From assembly GCF_900142035.1 (NCBI RefSeq), contig NZ_FQZI01000001.1, positions 434,001 to 498,000 on the forward strand: 64,000 nucleotides of DNA, given 5' to 3'. Both the position numbers and the translations under genes were made by a program. The stretch comes from Flavobacterium terrae (lineage in GTDB: Bacteria > Bacteroidota > Bacteroidia > Flavobacteriales > Flavobacteriaceae). Of the stretch, positions 1 to 9,846 are shown in pieces; position 1 is the first letter of the stretch, and each line of letters starts with the position of its first letter. Under the pieces are notes generated by a model, which searched no databases, was not told the DNA's origin, and was given only the letters and a program-made list of their open reading frames with translations.

Positions 1-1
1 T

Positions 2-418
2 TTAGTAATTTGTGAAATTGTAAAAGTTCATATTAAAGAAGAGGTTTTAAGTGAAGCAGGAGGTATTGATCAATATAAAATTGATTTGGTATCTCGATTA
101 GGCGGGAATTGGTATTCACGTTCAAATATGGGATTGTTTGAAGTACCAAAACCTTTAGTCACATTAGGAATTGGTGTCGATTCGATTCCAGATGCTATTA
201 AAAAAGACAACTTTTTTACGGGTAACGATTTAGGGATGTTAGGAAATATAGAAGCATTGCCTACCGAGGAAGAAATTGCTATATTTGTCCAAGAAAATTT
301 TACTGTGAAAGCAGTTTTAAGTGCCGATGATCGTTTGAAAGTCAACCAATTGGCTAAGGAGTATTTAGAAAAACAAGACATACTTTCTGCTTGGAAAGTA
401 TTGTTAGCAAAGCAATAA
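2..418 (+). CDS. Flavin reductase family protein, C-terminal part (5' truncated by window edge)
   Basis: The reading frame is open from base 2 and ends at 418, giving 138 visible residues; the start lies outside the window. The piece reads like the C-terminal half of a flavin reductase/flavoredoxin-type FMN-binding split-barrel protein of Bacteroidota, with the segments SRLGGNWYSR and FEVPKPLVTLGIGVDS-IPD. Such proteins bind FMN and use NAD(P)H to reduce flavin. The TTG at 86 is internal, because similarity and open frame continue upstream of it. The gene ends 12 bases before the DUF3127 gene, so the two may be co-transcribed. The family call is by recall of sequence pattern; substrate is unknown. 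Confidence 0.75.
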   Translation, partial: LVICEIVKVHIKEEVLSEAGGIDQYKIDLVSRLGGNWYSRSNMGLFEVPKPLVTLGIGVDSIPDAIKKDNFFTGNDLGMLGNIEALPTEEEIAIFVQENFTVKAVLSADDRLKVNQLAKEYLEKQDILSAWKVLLAKQ

Positions 419-430
419 ATTAAAGTTATC

Positions 431-808
431 ATGGAAGTTACAGGAAGAATTAAGGTGATTAACCCTACACAAGAGGTTAGCGCATCGTTCAAAAAAAGAG
501 AGTTAGTGGTTACTACAGATGAGCAGTATCCTCAACACATTATGATTGAATTTACTCAGGCAAAGGTGGATGATTTGAACAACTTCCAAGTGGGTGAACA
601 AGTAAAAGTTTCTATTAATCTAAGAGGTCGCGAATGGACTAACCCTCAAGGAGAAACAAAATATTTTAACTCTATACAAGGTTGGAGAATCGAGCGTTTA
701 CAGCAAGCAGCACCTGCAGGACAGGATATGCCGGCAATGCCAGCAGCTCAAGCTTTTGAACCAGCTCCAAGTTTTAATGAAGAAGAGCACGACGATCTTC
801 CATTCTAA
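431..808 (+). CDS. DUF3127 domain-containing protein
   Basis: This 125-residue protein begins MEVTGRIKVI and runs through a beta-rich domain (residues 1-90) with the segments FKKRELVVTTDEQYPQ and WTNPQGETKYFNSIQGWR that are characteristic of DUF3127, a small Bacteroidota family. The tail (about 92-125) is Ala/Pro/Met-rich and ends in the acidic EEEHDDLPF. An OB-like nucleic-acid-binding fold with an acidic tail, as in single-strand binding proteins, is a reasonable guess from the D-D-L-P-F-type end, but this is inference. It follows the flavin reductase by 12 bases and is followed by a hairpin terminator at 843-877. Confidence 0.85.
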   Translation: MEVTGRIKVINPTQEVSASFKKRELVVTTDEQYPQHIMIEFTQAKVDDLNNFQVGEQVKVSINLRGREWTNPQGETKYFNSIQGWRIERLQQAAPAGQDMPAMPAAQAFEPAPSFNEEEHDDLPF

Positions 809-842
809 TTTCTGATTATAGATTTTAGAATTTAAATATTTT

Positions 843-877
843 AAATGTCATACTAAGCTTGTCGAGGTGTGACATTT
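843..877 (+). terminator. Hairpin terminator carrying a dispersed repeat motif
   Basis: The arms AAATGTCA (843-850) and TGACATTT (870-877) are perfectly complementary, the stem continues inward with G-U pairs, and a T-rich run follows. The loop carries AAGCTTGTCGAGGTG, a motif seen again in the hairpin after leuS (18443-18491). It would end transcription of the DUF3127 gene 35 bases downstream of its stop. Confidence 0.7.
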
Positions 878-913
878 GTTTTTTTACCCAATTTGATAAG
901 TCAAAACTTTTAA

Positions 914-1564
914 ATGTACTTTTTAACCAAAGAATTATATTTTCCGCCAGCCGAAGAAACTTCTCCGGAAGGTGTTTTAGCCGTTGGAGGAGATTTGTCT
1001 CCTGAGCGATTGCTTTTGGCATATAAAAACGGAATATTTCCATGGTTTGACGACAATGATCCTATTTTATGGTGGTGTCCGCCTGAAAGAATGGTTCTAT
1101 TCCCTAATGAATACAAACCATCTAAAAGTATGCGTAATGTTATGAATAAAGGGATTTATAAAGTAACATTTAACCAAGTCTTTAGAGAAGTAATGATTAA
1201 CTGCCAACAAATTTATCGTCCAGGTCAAAATGGAACATGGATTTCTGAAGAGATGATTGAGGCTTATACTTTTTTACATGAAATTGGGAAAGCTCTGTCT
1301 ATAGAAGTTTGGCATGAAGATGAATTAGTTGGGGGATTGTATGGTGTAGATATGGGTCATGTTTTTTGTGGTGAAAGTATGTTTTCACATATGAGTAATG
1401 CTTCAAAAGTGGCATTTACAGCTTTGGTTGAGTACTTAAAAAGAAACAATTATAGCTTGTTGGATTGCCAAATGTATAATGATCATTTAGCAAGTTTAGG
1501 ATGTTATGAAATACCTAGAGAAGAGTTTTTATATATTTTAAGAAATCCTTCTTTAAGGATTTAA
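914..1564 (+). CDS. aat: Leucyl/phenylalanyl-tRNA--protein transferase
   Basis: This 216-residue enzyme transfers Leu or Phe from charged tRNA to N-terminal Arg/Lys of proteins, marking them for the N-end rule degradation pathway via ClpS/ClpAP. Family motifs are clear: YKNGIFPWF near residue 37, [14 protein letters not shown] just after, and the acceptor-site region [22 protein letters not shown] near the C-terminus. Length is usual for the family (about 210-240). The ATG at 914 is well placed, starting the typical Y-F-L-...-FPP opening. It stands alone and converges with the VF530-like gene, with a 12-base overlap of the 3' ends. Confidence 0.95.
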   Translation: MYFLTKELYFPPAEETSPEGVLAVGGDLSPERLLLAYKNGIFPWFDDNDPILWWCPPERMVLFPNEYKPSKSMRNVMNKGIYKVTFNQVFREVMINCQQIYRPGQNGTWISEEMIEAYTFLHEIGKALSIEVWHEDELVGGLYGVDMGHVFCGESMFSHMSNASKVAFTALVEYLKRNNYSLLDCQMYNDHLASLGCYEIPREEFLYILRNPSLRI

Positions 1565-1774
1565 CTTTGGTAAAGTTCTAATATACAATTCTTCAACTTT
1601 CTTTCTCGCCCAATCGGTCTTTCTTAAAAATGTCAAGCTTGATTTTATTGATGGATTGCTTTTAAAACAATTAATAGGAATCAGTTCTTCCAGCGTATCA
1701 AAACCATAGAAAACTACTAAAGTTTCAATAATAGTTTTTAACGTTTTTCCATGAAGTGGATCATTGTTGTGCAT
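1553..1774 (-). CDS. VF530-like DNA-binding family protein (DUF2132)
   Basis: This 73-residue protein, starting [12 protein letters not shown], matches the VF530/DUF2132 pattern very well: the N-D-P-L-H-G-K-T-L opening, the I-P-I-N-C-F segment, [14 protein letters not shown] and [10 protein letters not shown]. The solved family member has a small helical fold suggested to bind DNA, but no firm cellular role is known. An in-frame ATG ten codons upstream exists (1804), but the family start is the Met at 1774. Its 3' end overlaps that of aat on the other strand by 12 bases. Confidence 0.85.
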   Translation of the reverse strand: MHNNDPLHGKTLKTIIETLVVFYGFDTLEELIPINCFKSNPSIKSSLTFLRKTDWARKKVEELYIRTLPKLNP

Positions 1775-1872
1775 TTGCAATGGTTTTATATAACAAAAAT
1801 ACACAATGTTTGTTTGAGTAAATTCATATTTGTTAAATAGTAAAAATTTATTTACAACGATATAAAATATTG

Positions 1873-1880
1873 TATATTTG
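1873..1880 (+). promoter_or_regulatory. Bacteroidota-type -7 box (TATATTTG)
   Basis: TATATTTG fits the TAnnTTTG -7 consensus of Bacteroidota primary sigma promoters and lies 20 bases before the ATG of the 56-residue gene. A TTTA at about 1850 could be a weak -33 element. Confidence 0.4.
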
Positions 1881-1900
1881 AACAGTAATTCATTTTGATA

Positions 1901-2071
1901 ATGAGCCTAATAAAATTTTTTAGTTCAAAAACCGACAAAGCTTTATCTCATAGAAGTCCAGAAATTGGTAGCGGATTGGTACGTATTGCCCATAAAATTA
2001 GCTCGGCAACAGGAGAGTCTCAATTAATAAAAATTGGCGAAAAATATTTCCGCGTTCGAGAATTGGGATAA
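1901..2071 (+). CDS. Small conserved-looking protein of unknown function (56 aa)
   Basis: An ATG-started frame of 56 codons begins [10 protein letters not shown] and ends FRVRELG. It has coding-like composition, a Bacteroidota -7 box just upstream, and its stop lies 3 bases before the GTG start of the next membrane protein, which suggests an operon and possibly translational coupling. The C-terminal half, with [11 protein letters not shown], looks like a small beta structure. There is no signal peptide or membrane segment. I do not recognise the family. Confidence 0.6.
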   Translation: MSLIKFFSSKTDKALSHRSPEIGSGLVRIAHKISSATGESQLIKIGEKYFRVRELG

Positions 2072-2074
2072 AAA

Positions 2075-2860
2075 GTGAATATTGCATTTACTACCATACT
2101 GCTTTTTATCATATTGGCACCAGGATTTCTAGCCAGAAGTGCTTATAATTCCTCAAAACTTAGTGTTAATAGTTCGAATATTAATCTTGTGAATGAGCTC
2201 ACATGGTCAATTATTCCATCACTTACATTACACACTCTTTTCATAGCAATTTTACAAAATCTTACTAATTACTATGTAGATTTTGAACAATTAGGAAATC
2301 TTATTTTAGGTGTTACATCTTCAAATAAAGCCGAAGAAAGTTTTCGTCAATTAGGAGAGTACAAATACGCCATTTTTACTTACAACTTTAGCCTTTTTGG
2401 TTTGTCTTTTATTTTGGGTTATTTCTTCCGAAAATTTATTCGAAAAATGAAATTAGACACTTCAGTTCGTTATTTTAGATTTTCAAATAAATGGCATTAT
2501 ATATTTACAGGTGAGTGTTTAGATTTCCCTGATGTACCTGATCATTACCGAGAGATAACAGACAAAATCATTAATGTACTTTGTAAAGTGAATGGGAAAA
2601 CAGTATTATATACTGGTGAGTATTTTAATTACTACGTAAATAATAACGGGGACTTAGAAGCGATTCATTTACGCAATCCCATACGTCGTTATTTCGAAAA
2701 AGACAATGCTGAGGACTCTGATTATTATGTAATCCCAAGTCGTTATTTGGTAATTCCAAATACAGATGTTATAAATATAAATTTTAGATATTTTTCTTTA
2801 GAAGAAGTTATCGAACCTACCGAAGATGAAAAGCATGATGCTTTGTTCATTGATGCTTAA
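2075..2860 (+). CDS. Membrane protein of unknown function
   Basis: This 261-residue protein starts at a GTG placed 3 bases after the preceding small gene. Hydrophobic segments are visible at about residues 3-20, 45-65 and 98-117, followed by a basic stretch (FFRKFIRKMK) and a soluble C-terminal domain of about 140 residues. The C-terminal part contains YRYF/VIPSRYLVIP-like beta-rich segments. The layout of N-terminal helices with a cytosolic C-terminal beta domain resembles DUF6338-type proteins, but I cannot confirm that by eye. Its last 4 bases overlap the 3' end of thiF on the other strand. Confidence 0.7.
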   Translation: MNIAFTTILLFIILAPGFLARSAYNSSKLSVNSSNINLVNELTWSIIPSLTLHTLFIAILQNLTNYYVDFEQLGNLILGVTSSNKAEESFRQLGEYKYAIFTYNFSLFGLSFILGYFFRKFIRKMKLDTSVRYFRFSNKWHYIFTGECLDFPDVPDHYREITDKIINVLCKVNGKTVLYTGEYFNYYVNNNGDLEAIHLRNPIRRYFEKDNAEDSDYYVIPSRYLVIPNTDVININFRYFSLEEVIEPTEDEKHDALFIDA

Positions 2861-3567
2861 AATTTCAACTTATTGAATTGCCAATCCAAAGTATTGAAAA
2901 GTACCAACTCATTTTCTAATGTTGGTAAATCCATAACCAATTTCAAAGTTTCTTGTCCCATCATAGTTCCAATAATCCCAGGCAATGTACCTAAAACGCC
3001 GTTTAAACTGCAATTAGGGACGTCTTCAGGATTTGGAGGTAATGGAAATATGTCTCTTAGATTTTTGGAACCTTTGTGGTTAAAAACTGCCATTTGCCCC
3101 TGAAATTTTAAAATACTCCCGTAGACTAAAGGTTTTTCTAGTTTTACGCAAGTGTCGTTAACCAAATACCTCGTCGTGAAGTTATCACAGCCATCGACGA
3201 TTGCATCAAATGGTAAAAGCAATTTTTCTGCATTTTCAGAAGTCAGCTTTTCTTCAAACGATATGTAATTGCCATGTGGATTTAAACGTTCCAAAGCGGC
3301 TTTTGCAACAGTAACTTTAGCAGTTCCAACATTATCTTCTGAATATAGAATTTGGCGGTGTAAGTTGTGTAGTTCAACTTTGTCGAAATCAACTATTCCA
3401 ATAGTGCCAACACCTGAAGTTGCTAAATATTGTAAAACAGGACAACCCAAGCCACCAGCACCAATAACCAATACTTTGGCATTTTTTAATTTTAATTGTC
3501 CCGCTTCACTTACTTCAGGTAACAACATGGGCTTTCCGTAACGTAAAATATCAGATATAGTTAGCAT
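2857..3567 (-). CDS. thiF: ThiF/MoeB/HesA family adenylyltransferase
   Basis: This 236-residue E1-like enzyme would adenylate the C-terminal Gly-Gly of ThiS for sulfur transfer in thiazole synthesis. The nucleotide-binding glycine loop GAGGLGCPVLQYLATSGVG is near residue 36, followed by V-D-F-D-K-V-E-L-H-N-L-H-R-Q and DGCDNFTTRYLVND. The family's paired zinc cysteines (two CxxC) are not visible, so it may be a zinc-less short form. It is the last gene of the thi operon and starts 23 bases after thiH. MoeB is the alternative, but the thi context favours ThiF. Confidence 0.88.
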   Translation of the reverse strand: MLTISDILRYGKPMLLPEVSEAGQLKLKNAKVLVIGAGGLGCPVLQYLATSGVGTIGIVDFDKVELHNLHRQILYSEDNVGTAKVTVAKAALERLNPHGNYISFEEKLTSENAEKLLLPFDAIVDGCDNFTTRYLVNDTCVKLEKPLVYGSILKFQGQMAVFNHKGSKNLRDIFPLPPNPEDVPNCSLNGVLGTLPGIIGTMMGQETLKLVMDLPTLENELVLFNTLDWQFNKLKF

Positions 3568-3590
3568 ATTTTAAAATCAAAAATTGATGT

Positions 3591-4715
3591 TTATCGTTGT
3601 GAAATCATGTAGCTTCTGTCCCAATCTTTCCAAACGGGTTCATATCCTTTTTGAGAAATAATTTGTGCAATTTCATTGGCTGAACGTTCATCGCTGGTTT
3701 CAAATTGTTCTAAAGATTGTGGATCAACAGCATAACCCCCCGGATTGGTTTTAGAACCCGCACTCATTGAAGTAACACCAATAGGTATGATATTGTTTCG
3801 AAACTTTTCATTTTCCCGTGTTGAAATCGAAATTTCCAAATCTTCATTCCATAATCGGTAGGCACAGATTAATTGGAGTAAATCACGGTCTTCCATGATG
3901 AAATTGGGTTCGATAATGCCTTCAGCTGGTCGTAAACGTGGAAAGGAAACTGAATATTTGCTTTGCCAATAGGTTTTCTGTAAATAATTCAGATGTAAAG
4001 CATTAAAGAAACTATCAGTTCGCCAGTCTTCCAATCCTAACAAAACTCCTAAACCAATTTTATGAATTCCGGCTTTTCCAATTCGGTCTGGGGTTTCCAA
4101 ACGATAGTCAAAGTTGGATTTCTTTCCTTTTGGATGGTATTGTTTATATACTTCTCGGTGATAAGTTTCTTGATATACCAAAACAGTATGAACACCAGCT
4201 TCATGTAATTGTTCATATTCTTCCTGTGAAAGGGGTTGAACTTCCACTGAAATATTGGCAAAATCATTTTTTATTTGGGCAACAGCCTTCAGAAAATAAT
4301 TGATGTTTACGGTATAATTGGCTTCGCCTGTTACTAGTAAAACATGGTCAAATCCCGCTTTTTTAAGTTCAGCTACTTCCAATTCGATTTCTGAATCCGT
4401 TAAGGTTTTTCGTTTTATTTTATTATCCAAACTGAATCCGCAATACGTACATATATTTTGACATTCGTTGCTCAAATACATTGGCGCATACATTTGTATT
4501 GTTTTTCCGAAACGTTTTTTAGTCAATTGATGACTCATTTGTGCCATTTGCTCCAAATACGATTGTGCTGCTGGAGAAATCAATGCCATGAAATCATTGA
4601 GATTTCTTTTGTTTTTGGCCAATGCTGACTCGACTTCTTTTGAAGTTGTTTTGTAAATTAAGGCTTGCACCTCATCCCAGTTGTAATTTTCAAAAACCGA
4701 TGCAAAAGTGTTCAT
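3591..4715 (-). CDS. thiH: 2-iminoacetate synthase
   Basis: This 374-residue radical SAM enzyme cleaves tyrosine to dehydroglycine and p-cresol, supplying the glycine imine for the thiazole ring. The [4Fe-4S] motif CxxxCxxC appears as CQNICTYCGF at about residues 85-94. Downstream are GFDHVLLVTGE, LGVLLGLEDWR and the SFPRLRPAEG motif typical of ThiH. Length is normal. It lies 2 bases after thiG. The operon contains no ThiO (glycine oxidase), so the anaerobic-type tyrosine route is used for the imine. Confidence 0.95.
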   Translation of the reverse strand: MNTFASVFENYNWDEVQALIYKTTSKEVESALAKNKRNLNDFMALISPAAQSYLEQMAQMSHQLTKKRFGKTIQMYAPMYLSNECQNICTYCGFSLDNKIKRKTLTDSEIELEVAELKKAGFDHVLLVTGEANYTVNINYFLKAVAQIKNDFANISVEVQPLSQEEYEQLHEAGVHTVLVYQETYHREVYKQYHPKGKKSNFDYRLETPDRIGKAGIHKIGLGVLLGLEDWRTDSFFNALHLNYLQKTYWQSKYSVSFPRLRPAEGIIEPNFIMEDRDLLQLICAYRLWNEDLEISISTRENEKFRNNIIPIGVTSMSAGSKTNPGGYAVDPQSLEQFETSDERSANEIAQIISQKGYEPVWKDWDRSYMISQR

Positions 4716-4717
4716 CG

Positions 4718-5488
4718 TTAATCATTTAAAAAGGCCGTTAGCGGACTTGATGCGATTGCTTTATTTACGGTTTGTGCCAATTGTGCTTCGTAGGCTTTTC
4801 TTCCCGAAATCACAGCTTCCTTAAAAGCTTCGGCCATAAGTTTTGGGTTTCCTGCAACTGCAACGGCAGTATTGACTAAAACGGCATCGGCACCCATTTC
4901 CATAGCTCGAGCAGCATGTGAAGGCGCTCCAATTCCTGCATCAACAATCACAGGAACTTTACTTTGCTCAATAATAATCTCTAGGAAATCTTCGGTTTTT
5001 AATCCTTTATTACTTCCAATGGGAGAACCTAATGGCATAACGGCTGAGGTTCCTACATCTTCCAAGCGTTTGCACAAAACAGGATCAGCGTGAATGTAAG
5101 GCAGAATAATAAAACCAAGCTTCGCTAATTCTTCAGTAGCTTTTAATGTTTCGATTGGGTCGGGTAGGAGGTACTTAGGATCGGGATGTATTTCCAGTTT
5201 GAGCCAATTGGTTTCCAAAGCTTCTCTGGCTAATTGTGCAGCAAAAACAGCTTCTTTAGCATTTCGTGCACCAGATGTATTGGGTAATAAATTGATGTGC
5301 GGATGATTAATGTGTGAAAGAATGGCATCAGTTTCGGTTTCTAAATCGACACGCTTTAATGCAACAGTTACTAATTCACTTCCTGAGGCCAGAATTGCTT
5401 CTTCCATTTGTTTGTTGGAACCAAATTTTCCAGTGCCCAGAAATAATCTTGAAGTAAATGTTTTATCCGCTATTTTAAGAGTTGACAT
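4718..5488 (-). CDS. thiG: Thiazole synthase
   Basis: This 256-residue TIM-barrel enzyme condenses 1-deoxy-D-xylulose-5-phosphate, dehydroglycine and ThiS-thiocarboxylate into the thiazole phosphate. Recognisable segments are [17 protein letters not shown], the Schiff-base Lys region [29 protein letters not shown] and [29 protein letters not shown]. The length is usual. Its start overlaps the end of thiE by 14 bases, and thiH follows after 2 bases, so translation is probably coupled. Confidence 0.96.
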   Translation of the reverse strand: MSTLKIADKTFTSRLFLGTGKFGSNKQMEEAILASGSELVTVALKRVDLETETDAILSHINHPHINLLPNTSGARNAKEAVFAAQLAREALETNWLKLEIHPDPKYLLPDPIETLKATEELAKLGFIILPYIHADPVLCKRLEDVGTSAVMPLGSPIGSNKGLKTEDFLEIIIEQSKVPVIVDAGIGAPSHAARAMEMGADAVLVNTAVAVAGNPKLMAEAFKEAVISGRKAYEAQLAQTVNKAIASSPLTAFLND

Positions 5489-6104
5489 ATAATGTTGTGT
5501 TTAGTTGTGAGTAGTTGTTTTCTTGAAATTTATTAGTGATTAAACTTGATACTGCAATTCCATGAATACCTGTTTTCATTAGATCTTCGACATCTTCGAG
5601 TTGGATTCCTCCAATGGCATAAATTGGAATTTGAATGCCTTCTTCTTTTAGTTTTGATAATATTCTTTGATAACCTTCCAAACCAAGTATCGGACTCAAA
5701 TTCTGTTTAGTGGTTGTGAATTTGTAAGGACCAAGACCAATGTAATCGCAGTTCTCTTCAAATCGTTGTACAACATCTTCATAGGTGTTTGCAGTACCTC
5801 CAATGATTTTGAATTCATCCAAAAGTAATCTTGCTTCTTTGATACTCATGTCGGTTAAGCCCAGATGAACCCCATCAGCATCAACTTCTTGACATAAATA
5901 CGGATTGTCGTTTATTATAAATGTTGCCGAATAAGTGTCACAAAGTAATTTTGAAGCTTCGGCTAAGTCACGTAACTCTTCCTTGTTGTTGGTTTTAAAT
6001 CGTAATTGAATCCAATCACAACCTGTGTCTAAAGCATGATGGATGTTTTTAATTTGACTATAAATAGTTTCTCCCTGCGAAATGTATTGTAATTTGCTAA
6101 ACAT
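5475..6104 (-). CDS. thiE: Thiamine-phosphate synthase
   Basis: This 209-residue protein couples HMP-pyrophosphate to thiazole phosphate. It keeps the key ThiE elements: WIQLRFK near residue 33, [21 protein letters not shown] with the D-G-V-H-L-G phosphate/pyrimidine loop, [13 protein letters not shown], and PIYAIGGI at the thiazole-phosphate site. It overlaps thiD upstream (8 bases) and thiG downstream (14 bases). A second, degenerate ThiE/TenI-like gene lies two genes upstream, so this one is the likely active synthase. Confidence 0.93.
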   Translation of the reverse strand: MFSKLQYISQGETIYSQIKNIHHALDTGCDWIQLRFKTNNKEELRDLAEASKLLCDTYSATFIINDNPYLCQEVDADGVHLGLTDMSIKEARLLLDEFKIIGGTANTYEDVVQRFEENCDYIGLGPYKFTTTKQNLSPILGLEGYQRILSKLKEEGIQIPIYAIGGIQLEDVEDLMKTGIHGIAVSSLITNKFQENNYSQLNTTLYVNS

Positions 6105-6852
6105 GATGGTATCCTAATAATGTGTTGTTTGTGTTTAAAAAGTTTTCAATGTAAAGCTTCGAGTTTCGGCAAGATTTGGGTAAATCGTTGTTTAGTGCAA
6201 GATTAGCAGTTATCGCAGAGGATAACACACAACCTGAACCGTGTTTTTGAACTACTGAAATTGCATATGGGTTTATTTTAAAAATCATACCATGATTATA
6301 CAAATAATCAGTTCCTATGGATTCCAAATTATGACCTCCTTTGAGTAAAACTGCACAGTGTTTCGAAAGTTGTAATGATACTTCTTCAGCTGATTGTTGA
6401 TTATTTCCGAATTGTACTATTTCATTGTAATTAGGCGTAATCAGATCAATTTTGTTTAAAATTCCAATTAAAACGGATTGATTTTCGATGTTTGCAAATT
6501 CAAATTGGGTAGTTGATTTTAAAACAGTGTCCCAAACAATTTTGACCTCAGATGAATATTTTCGTATTTCTTCAATAATCCTTTTTAGATAATCCAAAGA
6601 AGGAATTATACCAATTTTAACTGCTTTGATATCATATACTTTAAAAAGTTTTTCAATGGAATTAAGAATAAAATCCAAATCAACCCAACGCATTGCATGG
6701 AACGAATCTTCTGTTTGAATAGTATTTCCAGTAACAATTGCTAAACCATACACTTGATGTTGCTCAAAAGTTTTTACATCAGCCAAAACCCCTGCACCTC
6801 CCGTTGGATCAAATCCGGCAATACTTAAAACGAATGGACGATTTGCTGACAT
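6097..6852 (-). CDS. thiD: Hydroxymethylpyrimidine/phosphomethylpyrimidine kinase
   Basis: This 251-residue ribokinase-fold enzyme phosphorylates HMP and HMP-P to HMP-PP, the pyrimidine donor for ThiE. Motifs seen are SIAGFDPTGGAGVLADVKTF near the N-terminus, IVTGNTIQTEDSF, VWDTVLKSTT, LLKGGH and the C-terminal GSGCVLSSAITA anion hole with the catalytic region. The usual D before V-L-K-S (V-W-D-T-V) is kept. The final residues are slightly divergent (LLGYHHV). It overlaps the TenI-like gene by 28 bases and thiE by 8. Confidence 0.94.
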   Translation of the reverse strand: MSANRPFVLSIAGFDPTGGAGVLADVKTFEQHQVYGLAIVTGNTIQTEDSFHAMRWVDLDFILNSIEKLFKVYDIKAVKIGIIPSLDYLKRIIEEIRKYSSEVKIVWDTVLKSTTQFEFANIENQSVLIGILNKIDLITPNYNEIVQFGNNQQSAEEVSLQLSKHCAVLLKGGHNLESIGTDYLYNHGMIFKINPYAISVVQKHGSGCVLSSAITANLALNNDLPKSCRNSKLYIENFLNTNNTLLGYHHV

Positions 6853-7391
6853 TTTTTAAAATTTTCTAATGTATTAGTACTGTTCCAAATGGTTCCTAAA
6901 AGTGCTACCTCATCAAATCCTTTTTTCAAAGTTTCTGCTATGTTTTCTGCTGAAATACCACCCAAAGCAACTAATTTCGTATTGAAATTGCTTCGCTCTT
7001 TTATTGCTTCCAAATGATTTTCTGTTGATGTATAACCCTGTTTTGAAATACTTGGATACACTGGACTTAAAAAAGCATAGGAATAGTTTTCTTCCAAAGC
7101 ATTGAATTCAGCAATCGAATGTGTTGAGGTTGAAAAAATTGGATTCACTATCTTTTTTACATCTTTTGGACTATGCAACCGGTTTATTCCGAAGTAATCT
7201 GCTAAATGATGATGACTGTGTAAAACCAATTGTTTACTGGAATCACTTCCAATGGCTGTCAGAAACGAAACCATTTCCGCCTCTGAATAGTCAGGTTTAC
7301 GAATATGTAACAACTCTAATCCATTTTCAAAAAGAGAATGGATGATGCTTATTTCATTACGAACAGCCGTTGGATTTGTGATTACGATCAT
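6825..7391 (-). CDS. TenI-like / degenerate thiamine-phosphate synthase paralogue
   Basis: This 188-residue TIM-barrel protein is a ThiE/TenI relative: LLHIRKPDYSE (compare WIQLR.K), LVLHSH, FLSPVYPSISKQGY and LVALGGISAENI. It lacks the DGVHLG loop of true ThiE; the equivalent place reads FGINRLHSPKD. That makes synthase activity doubtful. TenI of Bacillus, a thiazole tautomerase, is a related protein in the same operon position, so a tautomerase-like role is plausible but inferred. It overlaps thiD by 28 bases and follows thiC across a 93-base gap containing a small inverted repeat. Confidence 0.85.
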   Translation of the reverse strand: MIVITNPTAVRNEISIIHSLFENGLELLHIRKPDYSEAEMVSFLTAIGSDSSKQLVLHSHHHLADYFGINRLHSPKDVKKIVNPIFSTSTHSIAEFNALEENYSYAFLSPVYPSISKQGYTSTENHLEAIKERSNFNTKLVALGGISAENIAETLKKGFDEVALLGTIWNSTNTLENFKKCQQIVHSF

Positions 7392-7413
7392 TTTTTAAAT
7401 TCTAGATAATGGA

Positions 7414-7456
7414 TGATAGACAGATAGATAATGAACTAAATTCTGGTTGTCTATCA
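7414..7456 (-). repeat. Inverted repeat between thiC and the TenI-like gene
   Basis: TGATAGACA (7414-7422) and TGTCTATCA (7448-7456) are perfect inverted repeats separated by 25 bases. The gap also has several ATAGAT/ATCTAT units. It could be an intercistronic processing or attenuation hairpin; no U-run makes it a clear terminator. Confidence 0.4.
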
Positions 7457-7484
7457 CCTCTTAGTCTTTCATCTATCAGTCTAT

Positions 7485-9320
<1,836 letters not shown>

Positions 9321-9377
9321 TTATGAATTATAAGTTTTTTAGTTGAAATTTTGATTACTGAGTATTGAGACTGTATA

Positions 9378-9584
9378 CTAACCACCTTGGGTGGCAGTAA
9401 TAATTAGAATGTCATCAGTTTCAGATAGGGTAGTAGTTGCCCAGTCGGTTTTAGGAATAACCGAATTATTGATGGCAAAAGCAATTCCGTTTTGTTTGTT
9501 AGGAAATTCTAAGTCAAGTAAATCTTGTACGCTAAGCGTTGTTGCTTCGAATTGTTTGACTTGGTTGTTGATTTTTAATTCCAT
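9378..9584 (-). CDS. thiS: Sulfur carrier protein ThiS
   Basis: This 68-residue ubiquitin-fold protein ends in Gly-Gly (ITATQGG), where ThiF adds AMP and sulfur is loaded as a thiocarboxylate for ThiG. MELKINNQVKQFE and the mid-segment NGIAFAINNSVIPKTDW are typical. It is the first gene of the thi operon. Its ATG lies inside the 3' arm of a hairpin with arms at 9581-9588 and 9616-9623, between the riboswitch and the gene, so translation could be controlled by folding of the leader. Confidence 0.95.
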   Translation of the reverse strand: MELKINNQVKQFEATTLSVQDLLDLEFPNKQNGIAFAINNSVIPKTDWATTTLSETDDILIITATQGG

Positions 9585-9623
9585 TCCTTTTAGGTTTAGT
9601 ATATAACAATACTTTAGGAATGG
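9581..9623 (-). promoter_or_regulatory. Hairpin covering the thiS start codon (riboswitch expression platform candidate)
   Basis: On the plus strand CCATTCCT (9581-9588) and AGGAATGG (9616-9623) are perfect 8-base inverted repeats. In the transcript the second-transcribed arm is AGGAATGG, which contains both the purine-rich AGGA and the thiS ATG. Formation of this hairpin would hide the start site. It lies about 40 bases downstream of the TPP aptamer. Confidence 0.55.
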
Positions 9624-9663
9624 CTACAATGCGTGCGTAAATGCACATTATGAAGTCATCTTA

Positions 9664-9741
9664 CTTTTCCCTACGCTAGTATGAACTAGATCAGGTTCAG
9701 AGGGTAAAATCTCAGCCTGCGCGTTGCAGACACCCCTAAAG
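9664..9741 (-). ncRNA. TPP (THI element) riboswitch
   Basis: The minus strand shows the classic THI-box: AGGGGTG, CTGAGA, then ACCCTCTGAACCTGATCTAG and GCGTAGGGAA. The outer P1 stem is CTTT/AAAG at the two ends. It binds thiamine pyrophosphate and represses the downstream operon. It lies 80 bases ahead of thiS. Confidence 0.97.
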
Positions 9742-9746
9742 CGAGA

Positions 9747-9754
9747 CAAATGTA
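9747..9754 (-). promoter_or_regulatory. -7 box of the thi operon (TACATTTG)
   Basis: TACATTTG on the minus strand fits TAnnTTTG and would start transcription within a few bases of the 5' end of the TPP aptamer. No good -33 TTTG is visible. Confidence 0.5.
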
Positions 9755-9846
9755 GAAAAAATTATGAGTTATGAATTATGAGTTTTGTTATTTTTCTCAT
9801 AAATCTATTTTTCTAATAAGTGATTGAGACTGAAAACTGAAACTGT

